Source: Diphasiastrum complanatum
Taxonomy: Eukaryota > Streptophyta > Lycopodiopsida > Lycopodiales > Lycopodiaceae
NCBI GenBank assembly: GCA_029204225.1
Contig: MU835314.1
Location: 1-40,045 of the forward strand
Direction: 5' to 3'
Length of the DNA: 40,045 nt
How positions within the stretch are numbered: position 1 is the stretch's first letter; every line of letters starts with the position of its first letter. The notes under the pieces were generated by a model, which saw nothing but the letters and a program-made list of their open reading frames with translations, was not told the origin of the DNA and ran no database searches. Shown in pieces: positions 1-10,590 of this stretch. The position numbers and the translations under genes were made by a program.

Positions 1-431
1 GATGAACTTGAGAGCTTTGCACCATCCTAGCACCTCCAAAATTGATTCCTTCCAATTTTCATGTAGATGCTTGACCTTGAGGCTTGCTCCTTCTTCATGT
101 GCATGCTCCTCCATGAGAAAATAAAGATTTCTTCTTGACTTATTAGGATCACAAAGATCTAACATCATGTTACCATGATCTAGAGAATTAGACTTATCCA
201 ATTGGCAAGACTATGCATGCTATTATAACAAAGTGTTTGCATCATATCTTCATGCTTGTTTACCATGCTAATCTCAGATCCAATGAGGCTAAATACTTCA
301 TGATGGAGATAAGTGTCTTTAGAAGATGATTCACTTACTCTCATAAAGAGTTTACAATTTGCCTCAATAAAAATTTTCAAACTATGAGTGAACAAATCAC
401 TTTTGCTCTTACATGACTCAAGAGCATACAT
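1..431 (-). pseudogene. Unrecognised coding remnant, runs off left edge
   Basis: Two minus-strand frames cover this stretch. One is an 83-codon frame from 431 to 180. The other, offset by a frameshift, stays open from about 211 to the window edge and reads like coding sequence (for example HENWKESILEVLGW near the edge). The first frame contains RVSESSSKDTYLHHEVFSLI, which is repeated in related form 679 bp to the right (RISEASKVDTYIHKQVVSLI). I do not recognise the family. The mosaic setting and broken frames suggest a decayed mobile-element gene; a host gene is unlikely but cannot be excluded because the left part is missing. Confidence 0.35.
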
Positions 432-1290
432 TTGATGAAATAACCATTTGCTTTCTAATTGATTAAAAATAAATTTTCAACCTTTTAAGAACATCATCTA
501 TGTTCTCAAGAGAGACTTCATACTCAACTAGTATGGCTTTACTCCAATTTGGAGATGCAATGATCTCACTAAAGCAAATGCTTTATCAAATGACATAAGA
601 GAAGTAAGTATGAGATGTATACCACATGAGATATGCTCCTCTTTCCCTTGAAATGTGAGCCACATGGAATCAACCATATTTCTTGAGTTCTTTTTGGAAT
701 CACAACCTTGAGAAGATCTCTCCTCCTCAATCCTTGGCACACTTGAACGTTGAGATGATTCTTTAAGATCCTCTTCATGGTGCTCCTTCTTGATGGAAAT
801 CCGAGGACCTCCATGTCTCATAATGATCACAACAACTATGACCACACAATATGCACTTCCTATGATTATCAAAATTACTTATGCTAGAAACATAAGTCCA
901 AAAATCACCACAACTTGGCATGATTTTTCTAATATTGAAATCAAAAGGCATTTCCATCTCAATAAGGCTAACTACTTGCTTATGGATATAAGTGTCCACT
1001 TTGGATGCTTCACTTATTCTCATAAGAATTTATAACTGCCTTTAAGATTGAAAACTTACAATTTCATCTTTATGAATGAACACATCATTCATGATCTTAT
1101 TTGAACACCAAAAGATCCTACATTATGAAGATATTTCCATTTCCTTGACTTCATAACTATTGTAAGCTTACAGAGGAAAACAATATTTTGCTATCTTTTA
1201 GGCATCACACTCAACTTGTATTGCCTTAATCCACCCTTGAGATACAAAAATCTCTTCAAAGCAAAATGGTTCTTCATAAGTTGACATGCG
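290..1290 (-). repeat. Two tandem diverged modules, about 680 bp period
   Basis: Two blocks recur in the same order and orientation. The block near 311 (AAGTGTCTTTAG on the plus strand) recurs near 990 (AAGTGTCCACTTT). The block at 518 (TCATACTCAACTAGTATGGC) recurs at 1205 (TCACACTCAACTTGTATTGC). The offsets are 679 and 687 bp. The minus-strand translations of both blocks also match (DTY.H...V.SLI and FCF.EI..S..W.KAI.VE), so the duplication involved sequence that was read as protein. Each module has a different cysteine-rich neighbour. Confidence 0.6.
528..1023 (-). pseudogene. Unrecognised coding remnant with Cys-rich motif
   Basis: Minus-strand frames of 82 codons (1023-775) and 114 codons (872-528) overlap in different frames, so at least one frameshift is present. 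The upstream frame has a cysteine cluster (CILCGHSCCDHYETW) that resembles a damaged zinc-binding motif. In a third frame, 600-480 reads ICFSEIIASPNW.KAI.VE, and the same pattern recurs about 687 bp to the right. That pattern loosely recalls the segment before the reverse transcriptase in copia polyproteins (acidic, S.P.W..A...E), but no RT follows, so this is only a hint. Confidence 0.35.
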
Positions 1291-1341
1291 AGCATAAATG
1301 AAACTATTTTCATTTTGTGATTGATGCTCCTTATTCTTGAT

Positions 1342-1862
1342 TTATTTCTCTTGGATCATAACAATAAGCTTGAACTTATCTAAAGTTCCAAGCAAAATAC
1401 TTTCCATAAAATAAATCCAAGTTACTTTCATGAAAGTGACATCTATCTTTGCATCTTGAACCAAACAATACACTTCCAAATAAAAAATTTCAAAAGATTT
1501 GACATGTGTTGTGATGGACTCTTGAAGACAAATCTTGCAAGTCCTTGTACTCCAAGCCTCATTCATCTTTCCACAAAGGAAACACCTTTCCTTGGACTTG
1601 TCCTTCTTGTATTTGCATTTCAAACTTGAAGCTCCATCCTTCACCTCGGCCCCCTTGCTTTGGTTCTCTTGGATGGATTGGTCTTCTTTTTGTAGCATCT
1701 TGAGAAAATATATCCTCCCTTGCCACAAAGGTTGCACTCAGGATCATTTCTTTCCTTCAATAGGATGACATCTATTGATGCCATGTGAATAAAAACCTGT
1801 GATATGATTCTACAAATGTAATTTGTGACTTTCAAGACACTAGATTTGAACATCTTCAACAA
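1342..1862 (-). pseudogene. Gag-like fragment with degenerate zinc knuckles
   Basis: Two overlapping minus-strand frames (1862-1641 and 1737-1342) form one frameshifted coding stretch. The first holds CNLCGKGGYIFSRC, which has the spacing of a retroelement gag zinc knuckle (CX2CX4HX4C) with the histidine replaced by tyrosine. After a Lys-rich stretch the second holds CFLCGKMNEAW followed by CKIC, a second degenerate Cys cluster. Such knuckles bind nucleic acid in gag and in some plant nuclear proteins. A gag origin is the likeliest reading given the surroundings, but no protease or RT is attached. Confidence 0.4.
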
Positions 1863-3230
1863 CCTAGAAGGATCTACAAATGATCTAACTCACAAACCTA
1901 AAAAATCAATCTTCACACTTATGACTAGTCACTTGGAAACTTTGCTTTGATCATTAAGACAAAAGCACAATCTTTGAATCAAATCACAAAAGAAATCAGA
2001 TCCAATCTCCTATTGGACTCATCAAATACTAATGACTCTTTTTTTTTGAAAATTGAAATGGATATGAAAAGATTTGACACCTAGATTTTCCTTTTCACTT
2101 GACTAGTTCTCTCACCACTTGAGATTCTTGAACAAAAGATGGGTTTTGTTTCAAACACATGAAAATCAAACTTAATCACTTCTTTTGGACTCGCTCTTGG
2201 CCCATATAATCTCACACTTGAGATTTAGAATGAATTTGATTTGATTTGAAAACAAACTATACCACCAATTTTTCACAAAGCTTAAAAATTAGACAACTAG
2301 AGATTCACAAAGATCTCACTCAAATATGGACTCCTCCTCATTCTAGACATCAATTGGGATCACAAATTGACCCTCACACTCTCACAAAGAAATTTGAAAA
2401 GAACTAATTTGAGTTTCATACATACTATGTCAATTTTTGCTCTACAAATTGAATTCAATCACTCCTATTGGATTCCACCAATTACTCTACCTTTTAAGAC
2501 TTGGAATGAAATTCAAAATCAAAAGTTGTGATTTTTCTCACTAAGATATTGTGCTTCAAAGAGCTAATGCCACTTAGAAAGATTTGATCACATAGGAGAA
2601 GACAAATTCTTCACCAATAACAACACATAATGAGCTTCAAGATCGTGCCCTCTACAAAGGAAGGAACTCTTAGAAAATTGGATCTCTCTCTACACATTTG
2701 CCATAGACACCTTAATGACTCTTTTCAAACCTTACAGTCACTCAAACAAATTGAGTAGGGTTGAACAATGTGACTTGGATCTCAATCTCTTTTCTAGAAC
2801 TCTCAATTTAAGCCAATCTATGTCAAATTCTACAAAAGATTTGCATAGATGCTCTATATGCACTAGAAACTCTCAAAGGTTTCACTTGGAGGACGGATCC
2901 AAAGATGTTTTCTAGCAAATTGATGCTTATAAACTTGACCCTATCACTCTTGAACAAATCTAGAGTGATGGTACAATGGATTTCAACCTCTCACCTTGCA
3001 TATCACTCCTTAATCTATGATTTTTAGCAAAATCTCTCTTAACTTCAACATACACTCAAAAATCAGAGAAGATCAATTAATGCACCTATTTCAAGCTTCA
3101 ATTTTAGTTTTTTGGCTTATCTAATCCAAGAATTAATCAAGGGATTAGATTGACTATAGAACATGCTTGATTTTGCACCAAAAAGCACTCAAATTGGGTA
3201 TGTGAGTCAAATTCTACAGCATACCCCTCC
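1863..3230. other. AT-rich intergenic or element leader DNA
   Basis: This stretch is AT-rich with no reading frame longer than 66 codons and no recognisable protein motif. It contains many short repeats of the type TCACAAA and TTTGAAA, and no TGGTATCAGAGC-type primer-binding site. It could be an untranslated leader or long terminal repeat of the element to its left, or old intergenic DNA. I see no gene. Confidence 0.5.
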
Positions 3231-3560
3231 TGTGGTTCGCAACAGAAGTGGATAATTGGCTCTATGCTAGGGGCCTCTGAATCCTATTGGTCCATTTCTA
3301 CCTCCCTAATTATTCAAATTTAAAAAAGTGTGGGAACCATCAAAATTGGAGGGAAACCCAACTTTATTCACTAACTTGACATTTAGGCCCTACGGCATTA
3401 AAAGTCCCGCAAAAAGGCCTAAAGTCCTTTTATTGACTTGTAACTAATCAATCAAATCTCTATGTGATCATCGGGTTGGACTTACACACGCAAGGTGCCA
3501 AATCCCTCTCACTTATTAACTAGGGTTAGGATTGCCTTGAGATCCGTAAACTCTCCAACA
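3231..3560 (-). repeat. 3' LTR of gypsy A (left end approximate)
   Basis: On the minus strand the LTR starts with TGTTGGAGAG at 3560, directly after a purine tract, which is the standard 3' LTR position. The far end is uncertain: TGTGG at 3231 on the plus strand would give a TG...CA element of about 330 bp, but TGTGAG at 3201 is also possible. Two AATAAA-type motifs lie inside on the sense strand (near 3360-3370 and 3424-3437), as expected for an LTR polyadenylation region. No second copy of this LTR is in the window, so the boundary cannot be checked here. Confidence 0.6.
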
Positions 3561-3577
3561 GTATCCCCCACCAAAAC
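3561..3577 (-). other. Polypurine tract of gypsy A
   Basis: The minus strand reads GTTTTGGTGGGGGATAC immediately before the LTR start TGTTGG. A G-rich purine run abutting a TG-starting LTR is the second-strand primer site of LTR retrotransposons. It shows that the ORF3 upstream of it lies inside the element. Confidence 0.75.
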
Positions 3578-3622
3578 TGGTGGCGGTCCCACGACACCTA
3601 CAATATGCAGTTATTGGGGACT

Positions 3623-5952
3623 TTAATTTGCTTCGTGCCAAATCTTGATTAAATGGTACTGCACCTTCTCCATAAATTTGAGGCGTGCAGTATTAAAATC
3701 CAAATTGTGCAGTAGAAAACAATGGTGGGCTCCGACGATCCACTTTGAGTTTGTTAATGATGTAAAGCATGATTCCCAGGAGCCTCCCATCATTGCTGCA
3801 TGAAAGTATAAACGAGCAACCGGCAGCTAATCTTTGATTTGCTTTGAGGCCATTGGCTAATTTGGATCGAATGCCAGAGGAGGGAGGCAATCGTCCCATC
3901 TGGTTGCCCCTGATGCCAACAGAGTTAGATCTTTAGCAAACATTGCCGATTGTCACACCGTTGGATCTGGAGATGGACATACTCTCTCTGATAGGCTTGT
4001 AAGGCTCAGTGCAAGTCCACTGAGATTTTCTAGCTGTAGGGTTGATGGATGATTGGCCAATTGGGCGTATGGATGGTGATTTTGTCCATAGCCAATCCCA
4101 AATCTTTCCATTTATTCCTTCGCGGCATTGGCACATAATAAGGGTCAACCCGCAATTGGCAAGGGCTGGCAACGTAACTCCTGATTGATTCTGGAGTTTT
4201 CTCAAACACTATAATTCTCTATGGCGGCTGCTCTCCTAATGCAGGTATTTTGTCCAACTCTTTGTCGGTCTCTATCTCGGAGGTCTTAAACTTCAAAACC
4301 CAACACCCACACGAGGACCCATGCGGATGTTGCTTTAAGAAGGTCTGGATCTGGTCCTCGACGTTGATGGGCTTTCTGAATAGAGGTGTGGTCCTTGATG
4401 AGGATGGACCTGCTTGTACTGCCGGTAAGATTGGCGGTTGTTTTGCTATATCAGGAGCTCCCCCCTGGTCCATGCTGGAATCTACCCCTATATCCATTGG
4501 TACAGCTTCTTGGCATGGAGGAGAGAATTGCGACATGACCGGTACGAGGATTTGTGGTCCTGCTTCCAATACCTGAACGACTGCTTTTTCATAGGCGGTG
4601 ATGGTCTCTTTAGCCTTTGCCAACTCGGTTGAAGTTGTTCCTTTCTGTTTGTGTGATTGGATGATCTGGTATTTGCGTTTGAAGATAAGCATCACGCTCA
4701 AGGGTGGTCGCATCCAATTCACCTTGGAGATGCGTGCGATCCTATTCTGCCATCTACAAATGACCCTTCAGTAGTTGCACCTGTTGTTTTGCATCCTGCG
4801 CGGTCTAATCCATCTGATCCTATGCGGTTGTCAGGGAGTTTTGCAGAGAGCTGACGTAGTCTTCCAAGTGATCAGCTTGTTGCTGGGCCAACTGCTTTTC
4901 GGCTTCAGCCTTGTCTTCATGCTGTTTGACAATCTTTAACTCTCGATCCAGCTGGACAATCTTCTGGCTTATCAGAGTGTTTTCGGACCCCATATCGGAG
5001 ATTCTCTGCTCCATTGCTTTCTTCTTATCCAGCATAGACTGGATCACTTGCGCAAGACTTAAGACCAAACCGAGAGCATCACCAGAATCGACTGTTGTGG
5101 AGGCAATAGCAGCAGGAAGACCTGATGGTATCGTCCTTGGTTGGCATGGAATAGGATACTTCTTCTTCTTAAAAAATGTCTTCCTCCTCAAAACCCTCAA
5201 GCACAGTGGCGTTGGACTGTTTCGGTGATTTCACAGCTTTGTCGACCCAAAGTGCGCATGGGCTATCTTCCGTGTGAGGTTGTTGGTTGACATCTTCAAC
5301 ACTGATAGTAGATTAACGGATCTGTTTGAATCTTCTTCCAAGGGATTGGAGTTCAAAGGGCGCAGGGCTCTCACAGAAACAGTCTTGAACCAATTATATG
5401 GTTCAAGAGGGGCTTTGGCCAACTTGGTGTAGGACTCCACTATCCTATGGAGGATCTGAGATGTGATGCGGTCTTTCTTGAGGTTGCCAACCATCAGGAA
5501 GTTGTTCAGTAGCTGGGCAGCTGCGTGTATTGAAGGCTCAGTGATGGCTTTCAGAAGGTATCCATCATTAGTCCAGTGCAGATCATTGGTGAGGTGAATG
5601 TATGGCTTGATGGCCTATTCTTGTGATTGGGTGAGGCCGGTGTACCGGATGCTATACCTATGGCTGCAAGGGCGTCCTCAGTGACGCGCACCTTGTGTGT
5701 GGCTCCTTGGAAAGTGATATAAAATTTGGATTTCTCTTCCTTCCACGTACTAAAGGCAAGAGTAATGAAATCCATATTGATTCGGCCAGAAAAAGCTCTC
5801 TTATGAATACCCATTGCAGTGAGTAGAGGCTCCACAAGGGTCATCCACTGAGTGACCATGCTTGTGCTAGGAAGGATCATGATGTCCATTGCAGATGGGA
5901 CATCACGATGGATAGTATAGCGCGGAGATTAGGAAGTATCGGTAGAAGACAT
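3623..5952 (-). pseudogene. ORF3-A: conserved extra ORF in env position of gypsy A
   Basis: The start is ATG at 5952 (MSSTDTS, then an early in-frame stop) and the end is TAA at 3623, about 776 codons with several frameshifts and stops. The start is supported by alignment with ORF3-B. Approximate layout: N-terminal domain 1-190 with TWKEEKSKFYITFQGATH, NDGYLLKAIT and IVESYTKLAKAPLEPYNWF; coiled coil 280-375, rich in K, E, Q and L; Pro/Ser-rich linker; a motif near 536-550 (FLKQHPHGSS); PAL..QPPW; and a C-terminal domain 604-776 (PDPTV, W.D..PPLAFDPN, PVARLYF). It lies downstream of integrase, same strand, ending about 46 bp before the polypurine tract. Position matches envelope-like ORFs of plant elements, but I see no signal peptide or membrane helix. 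Function unknown; the N-terminal part recalls, from memory, gag-like plant transposon domains, which is unverified. Confidence 0.8.
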
Positions 5953-6784
5953 GATGAGCAAAAAGGAAATGTACGACGCGTGAAAGTGAATCAGAAAGCA
6001 AGTCAGGAAGTTTGGAAGGCTTTGGTCGCGAAAAAAATTTGCAAGAGCTTCGCTAGCACAAGTGAGGAATGAATCAAATTCGGCCAACTTATAGGTGAAT
6101 TTGGTGGGTCCATTACATTGAATACTAGTTTGGCTGATCAGTTTTGAATAGAAATTTGCAGGCTATAAAAATCTCGGCAAAGGTGTCTGGGGATCTGAAC
6201 CTATCAGACGAACATTTTCTAGGGCTGGCGACGGATGAACCTTCGCCTAGGAAGGTCCTTCGCCCAGGTACTGTCATAAATATTTTTTTTTATGATTTGA
6301 ACCTATGGACAACCTAATTTGGACATTTTAAGATCATTTAGCAGGTCGACAAAGGTTCATAATGAGGTTCAGATGCTCGGTGAAGGGCATATCACTGAAC
6401 CTTCATCTGATTCAAAAACTGGGGTTTTCCTGGACAGGAACCTTCGCCCACCTCAAATTAGATAAATCTAGAGTGGATGTACAATTTGAGAGCTCAACGA
6501 AGGTTTCTGGTATTGTATAGGCCAAATCTGACCAAAATAGTAATTTTTCAAGACATTTTCCATCAAAAAATATTGTGTTTTCTTTTCCCCATGTTGATGA
6601 CTTTCTGACTTTTGCTCATTAGTCTTTTCTCAATTTATTTGTTTTTTTAATTGTCTTTTTCCAAAAAACTCAGCAATTTAAATACAAAAAACAAAAAATT
6701 GAAAAACAAATAAAATTAACTATTGAGATCAGGCTTGCTGAACTAGCAGAGCAAGCTGCCAAAACTTGCGTACTCGGCTGCCAT
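5953..6784 (-). other. Spacer between integrase and ORF3 of gypsy A
   Basis: No reading frame of note. The plus strand carries four copies of a short degenerate repeat (GAACCTTCGCC and variants near 6233, 6250, 6400 and 6438). Close to ORF3 the sense strand has GCGAAGCTCTTGCAAATT, which is matched at the same relative position in gypsy B (GCGAAGCTCTGCTCAAATT near 15448). The sense strand also has TTTTATAGCC about 210 bp upstream of the ORF3 start; on the plus strand this is a canonical TATAAAAA. The 6600-6720 part is a low-complexity A/T stretch. Confidence 0.6.
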
Positions 6785-7800
6785 TCACCGGAGTATCAAA
6801 TCGTTTCCATCCAAGTTCTCAAGAATGACTGCATCATAGTTCAAGATTTCCTTCACTTTATATGGGCCTTCATCGATAAACTTCAACTTGCCCTTGATCA
6901 GCTTGGTTTTGTACATCAATGCAAGATCTCCTACTTTCAGATCTTTTTTGTGCAATCGACGATCGTGCAATGCCTTGCGGCGAGCTTTCTTTGTTGCTAA
7001 CGCATGAACTGCCATCAATCGGGTTTCACATAATTTGTGCAACGCTTCATGACGGAGTTGTAAAGACTTATCATCATTTAATCGTTTCGTTGCTGCTATG
7101 CATAAGGATGGGATTGAAAATTCAATTGGCATGACAACATCTTGACCATAAATCAGTTGTAAAGGTGTTTGATTTGTACTATTTTTGTAAGCGGCTTTGA
7201 ATGCTTATAATGTTGCATACAATATATGTTCCCAATCAAACCGAGTCGCTTCAACTCTCTTTGTCATAATGGTGCAGAGAATCTTATTGGAAGATTCAGC
7301 TTGGCCATTCCCTCTAGGATAGTAAATCTGTGTATAACAAAAAAAATTTCCAGTAAACACTTTATTGTTTGATTAACAAAGTGTGTACCTCGGTCACCGA
7401 CAATCTTGATCAGACATCCAACTCTGATTATAATATTTTCATATAGAAACTTGGCCGTAGATTTCGCATCAGCAACTTTGACAGCTTTGGCTTCAACCCA
7501 CTTGGTCATATAATCAGTTGCTACGATATTGTATCGGGCCTGAGATCCTTGTGCGGCAGGGTGAATAGGACCCATATAATCTAGTCCCCATTTTTCAAAC
7601 GGTGCTTGCAATAAAACCAGATACAAGGGTTTATAATTTTGTCGAGTAGGCCGTCGTGCTCACTTGCAAACATCACATGTCTGAATAAAAAAATTTGTGT
7701 CCTTATGAAGCGTAGGCCACCAACACCCTGATTGCAAAAGTTTGCAAATAGTAATATCTAGAGAAGTGTCCTCCACCCATGCCATCATGTGAAAACATGA
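6785..7800 (-). pseudogene. Gypsy A integrase (H2C2 finger, core, GPY/F tail)
   Basis: The reading frame is broken into several pieces. In order on the minus strand: a zinc finger with H-GMGGGH and CDVC (7800-7640), the core with W-GLDYMGP (first Asp), GDRGTHF (second Asp) and GNGQAES (Glu, in a shifted frame near 7315), then LIYGQDVVMP and a tail with KLKFIDEGPYKV, a GPY/F module. The enzyme joins element cDNA to host DNA in the nucleus. All three catalytic residues are readable, but at least two frameshifts and a stop (CK-stop-ARR near 7660) make it inactive. No chromodomain follows. Confidence 0.85.
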
Positions 7801-8570
7801 TTAAATCTGGGATTTCATGCGGTAAAACACATCTTCGTAGAATATTGTCTAATCCACGGCGGTACAATTGTCCTGCAATTAATTGATAAGGTTGAGCCTT
7901 ATGAATCAATTGTCTCTTCTGTACTTTTGTCAAGGAGTCATTCGATTGTCCTAGCATCAGGTACTCCACAATATTCGCTGCCCATTCCGGTATTGCTTCA
8001 ACATAGAACAATGCAGCATCTGGCAGTTCATCATCCACTTCAGTATTAACTGGTGTGGATTCAATTCGTGAAATGTGATTGGCTAGATAATGTTGCTTTC
8101 CCTTTCGAACCACAATTTGAAAGTCAAATTCAGTCAATAACAATAACCATCTTGCAATACTTCTAGTATTGCACGTCTTGTTTACCAAATAAAGTAATGG
8201 CTGGTGATCCATATAAAATGCAAAGTGCGTTTCTATGAGGTAGTGACGAAATTTTTCGAACATAAAAAATCATGGCTAACGCTTCACGTTCGGTTGCTGA
8301 ATAATTCTTCTCCAAATCTGTAAGTTGTCTGCTTGCAAATCGTATAGGATAATCCTTCTTATAATCACCCGGCTGCGTCAAAACTGATCTGATGGCGTAT
8401 TTTGAGGCATTTGTATGAACATGAAATTCTATCGTCCAATCTGGAGAACGCAGTATTGTGCTGAAGTTAATGTTGTTTTTAACTTTTTAAAGGCTTCTAA
8501 CGCCTCTACTGTCCAAATAGGAACAATAGTCAGTTTGTATATAGGTCGTGCTAAATCTGCAAAGAAGATA
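7801..8570 (-). pseudogene. Gypsy A RNase H and linker to integrase
   Basis: Two frames, 8381-8163 and 8263-7703, hold FPIRFASRQL-type sequence (YPIRFASRQLTDLEKNYSA), TEREALAM, YMDHQPLLYLVNK and GKQHYLANHISRI, the usual landmarks of gypsy RNase H, followed by the LYRRGLDNILRRC linker. RNase H removes the RNA strand after reverse transcription. A frameshift lies near 8250. The product aligns along its length with that of gypsy B (12790-13254). Confidence 0.85.
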
Positions 8571-9650
8571 ATAAAAATTCGATAGTAGTTCGCATGACCC
8601 ATAAACACATAAACTCCACGAATTGTTGTTGGTGGTGGCAATTCCACAATAATCTTGATCTTAGAATAATATGTGGCAATACCATGTCTCGATATCACAT
8701 GTCCAAGCACAACTCCGTGGGAAACCCATATCTTGACATTTTTCTGGATTTAGAGAAATATGATATTTGCGGCATTTTTCAACTACTTTTTCCAATCGAT
8801 CCAGGTGGTCTGTGTCTGTACTATATGGACTCCCAGGTAATCCAAGTAAATTTCAAGGAATTTCTGCAGATAATCTTTGAAAGCAAATTTTATTACTATT
8901 TGGAATGAACTTGGTGCATTACAGAGTCCAAACGACATTACTTTGTAGGCATAGGTGCCCCATTCTATTGCAAAGGCTGCTTTGTGGCGATCGGCAGGTA
9001 CAATTTTAACCTAGTTGTAACCACTAAATCCATCCAAGAAACTATAAGATTTCGCTCCAGTAAGGCAATCCAAAATGCTTTCAGTAAAAGATAACAGAAA
9101 GTGATCCTTCCGCGTCACTTTGTTCAATGCTTTGAGATTCACACAGATTTGCAATTTCTCATTTTTCTTAGGAACAATGACAATTGGTGAAATCCATTCG
9201 GTATGCTTGATCTCATAAATGAAATCGGCATCAAGAAATCTCTGAAGTTCTTTCTTTATCAGGTCTGCAACATTAGGATTACAACGATAGAACTTTGTAA
9301 CCTTTGGAACTACATCAGGTACTAAAGGTATGATATATTCAAAATCACTGATGTCGGAATACCCTTCAGATCTTGATAATCCATGCAAAGCAATCCTGAT
9401 ACTTAATAAGTAACATGCGGAGTGCTTGATACTGTTTAGAATTAAGTTGTGATCCAACTTGTACAATCTTTTTCGGTTCTCCTAGTTCAGCAAGATTCAT
9501 TGGTTGCGTCCTAGCTGGGCCATCGTACACCGCTTTCAATTCTAGCATGTGTTCTTCAGGTTCACGATGCGCTTTAGGTAACATGATAACTACGTCATCC
9601 AATGTATAACGTTTAAAATGTTCGGGCATATCATGCTGGACTACATCTGT
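8571..9650 (-). pseudogene. Gypsy A reverse transcriptase, catalytic motif altered
   Basis: Landmarks on the minus strand: DCFAW near 9380, the LDADFIYEIKHTEWISPIVI block, KLQICVNLKALNKVTRKDHF, YSFLDGFSGYN (9011-9030), SFGLCNAPSSFQ, then ILGHVISRHG-type sequence (8710) and FMGHANYYR. The catalytic box that should read (F/Y).DD reads YLDY (near 8840, codons GAT TAC), so the second Asp is lost; gypsy B keeps FLDD. Stops and frameshifts are also present. The segment before RT (YTLDDVVIMLPKAHREPEE) is strongly shared with gypsy B. Confidence 0.85.
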
Positions 9651-10590
9651 TTGTTCTTTTTCGAAAGGATTTGTGTTGGATCTTCACTTAGCCTTCTTAG
9701 CATAAATTGATCTTGGAGGTGATGACTTCCGAGATGATGATGTCTTGCTAGAATTTTGACTTATAGAATCAACCTCGACTTTTCCTTTCCTTTATCCAGT
9801 AAGGGTAGCACATTCGTTGAATCAATCTTTTGAGGGGAATTTTTCCATTTCAGGACCGTATTATAATGTTGTTTAGCTTGTTTCTTTGTCATTGATCATG
9901 TGATCCCCTTCCTTCAATATAACTACTTTGGCCGATTTTATTGTTGGTCCATTAGGAAATTGTCTATGTTGTATCGACAGAGTGATATTCTTTTGTTCAC
10001 TTTCCCAAGCGGCTCCAACATGGAGTACCTCATTAGATTCTTCAAATCCAGCACAAAAAAGTGGCTCTTCATGGACTTCTGGTTCTTCTTGAGCTAACTT
10101 TTGTGCTAAGACTTCTTTTGCTTTTGGCACCAACTTCAGGAACTCTCCCAATGAAATATTGATCTTGCTAGACAAAATGTTCATGAGTAGTTCTGTTTGC
10201 GATGCTTCCAGTTCAGTCATTTTGAAGGGTTCTTCATGATGATGTAGCTGATCATTCATATCCGTACGTAAATTTCTTGGAGGCTGCAATGGTGAAGAAT
10301 GAACTTCAGTTGTTGCTTTAGCAGCTTCAAGCTCCTCTTCTTCTTGCAGATGTTTGATCCACTGTCTCATATTCTGATATCTTCGTTTTTCTGCATTAAG
10401 ATTTGGATAGACTCCCGATGTTGCTAGTATATCATTCAATGGTATAGAATCAGCAGGTACTGGATCCACTACTAGTTCTTTATGCTTCTATGCTCTGGTG
10501 ACCACCATCAAGGGTGCACTTGATTTATTCGGAGCTGTTGGTCTTCGCTTGATTGTTATCAAATTTACAGGTGCTGTAGCTAGTGGTGGG
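9651..10590 (-). pseudogene. Gypsy A gag-RT connecting region, no protease motif seen
   Basis: A 198-codon frame (10469-9873) begins MDPVPADSIPLNDI and includes an acidic stretch (QEEEELEAAKA) and ISLGEFLKLVPKAKEVLAQ. Leucine-rich segments of this kind precede the protease in other OTA gypsy polyproteins as I recall. Further down (9780-9650) a Lys/Ser-rich linker follows. I found no DSG or DTG aspartic protease signature in any minus frame between the gag fingers and RT, so the protease is deleted, extremely diverged, or masked by frameshifts. Confidence 0.55.

Noticed and set aside
4250-4576. 108-codon plus-strand frame
   Set aside because: Antisense to the ORF3-A linker and FLKQHPHGSS motif, which is conserved with gypsy B on the other strand.
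3623-5952. ORF3 as the gag of a neighbouring element
   Set aside because: In gypsy A it is followed by a polypurine tract and LTR and preceded by integrase on the same strand, and gypsy B shows the same order, so it is a 3' ORF of the element.
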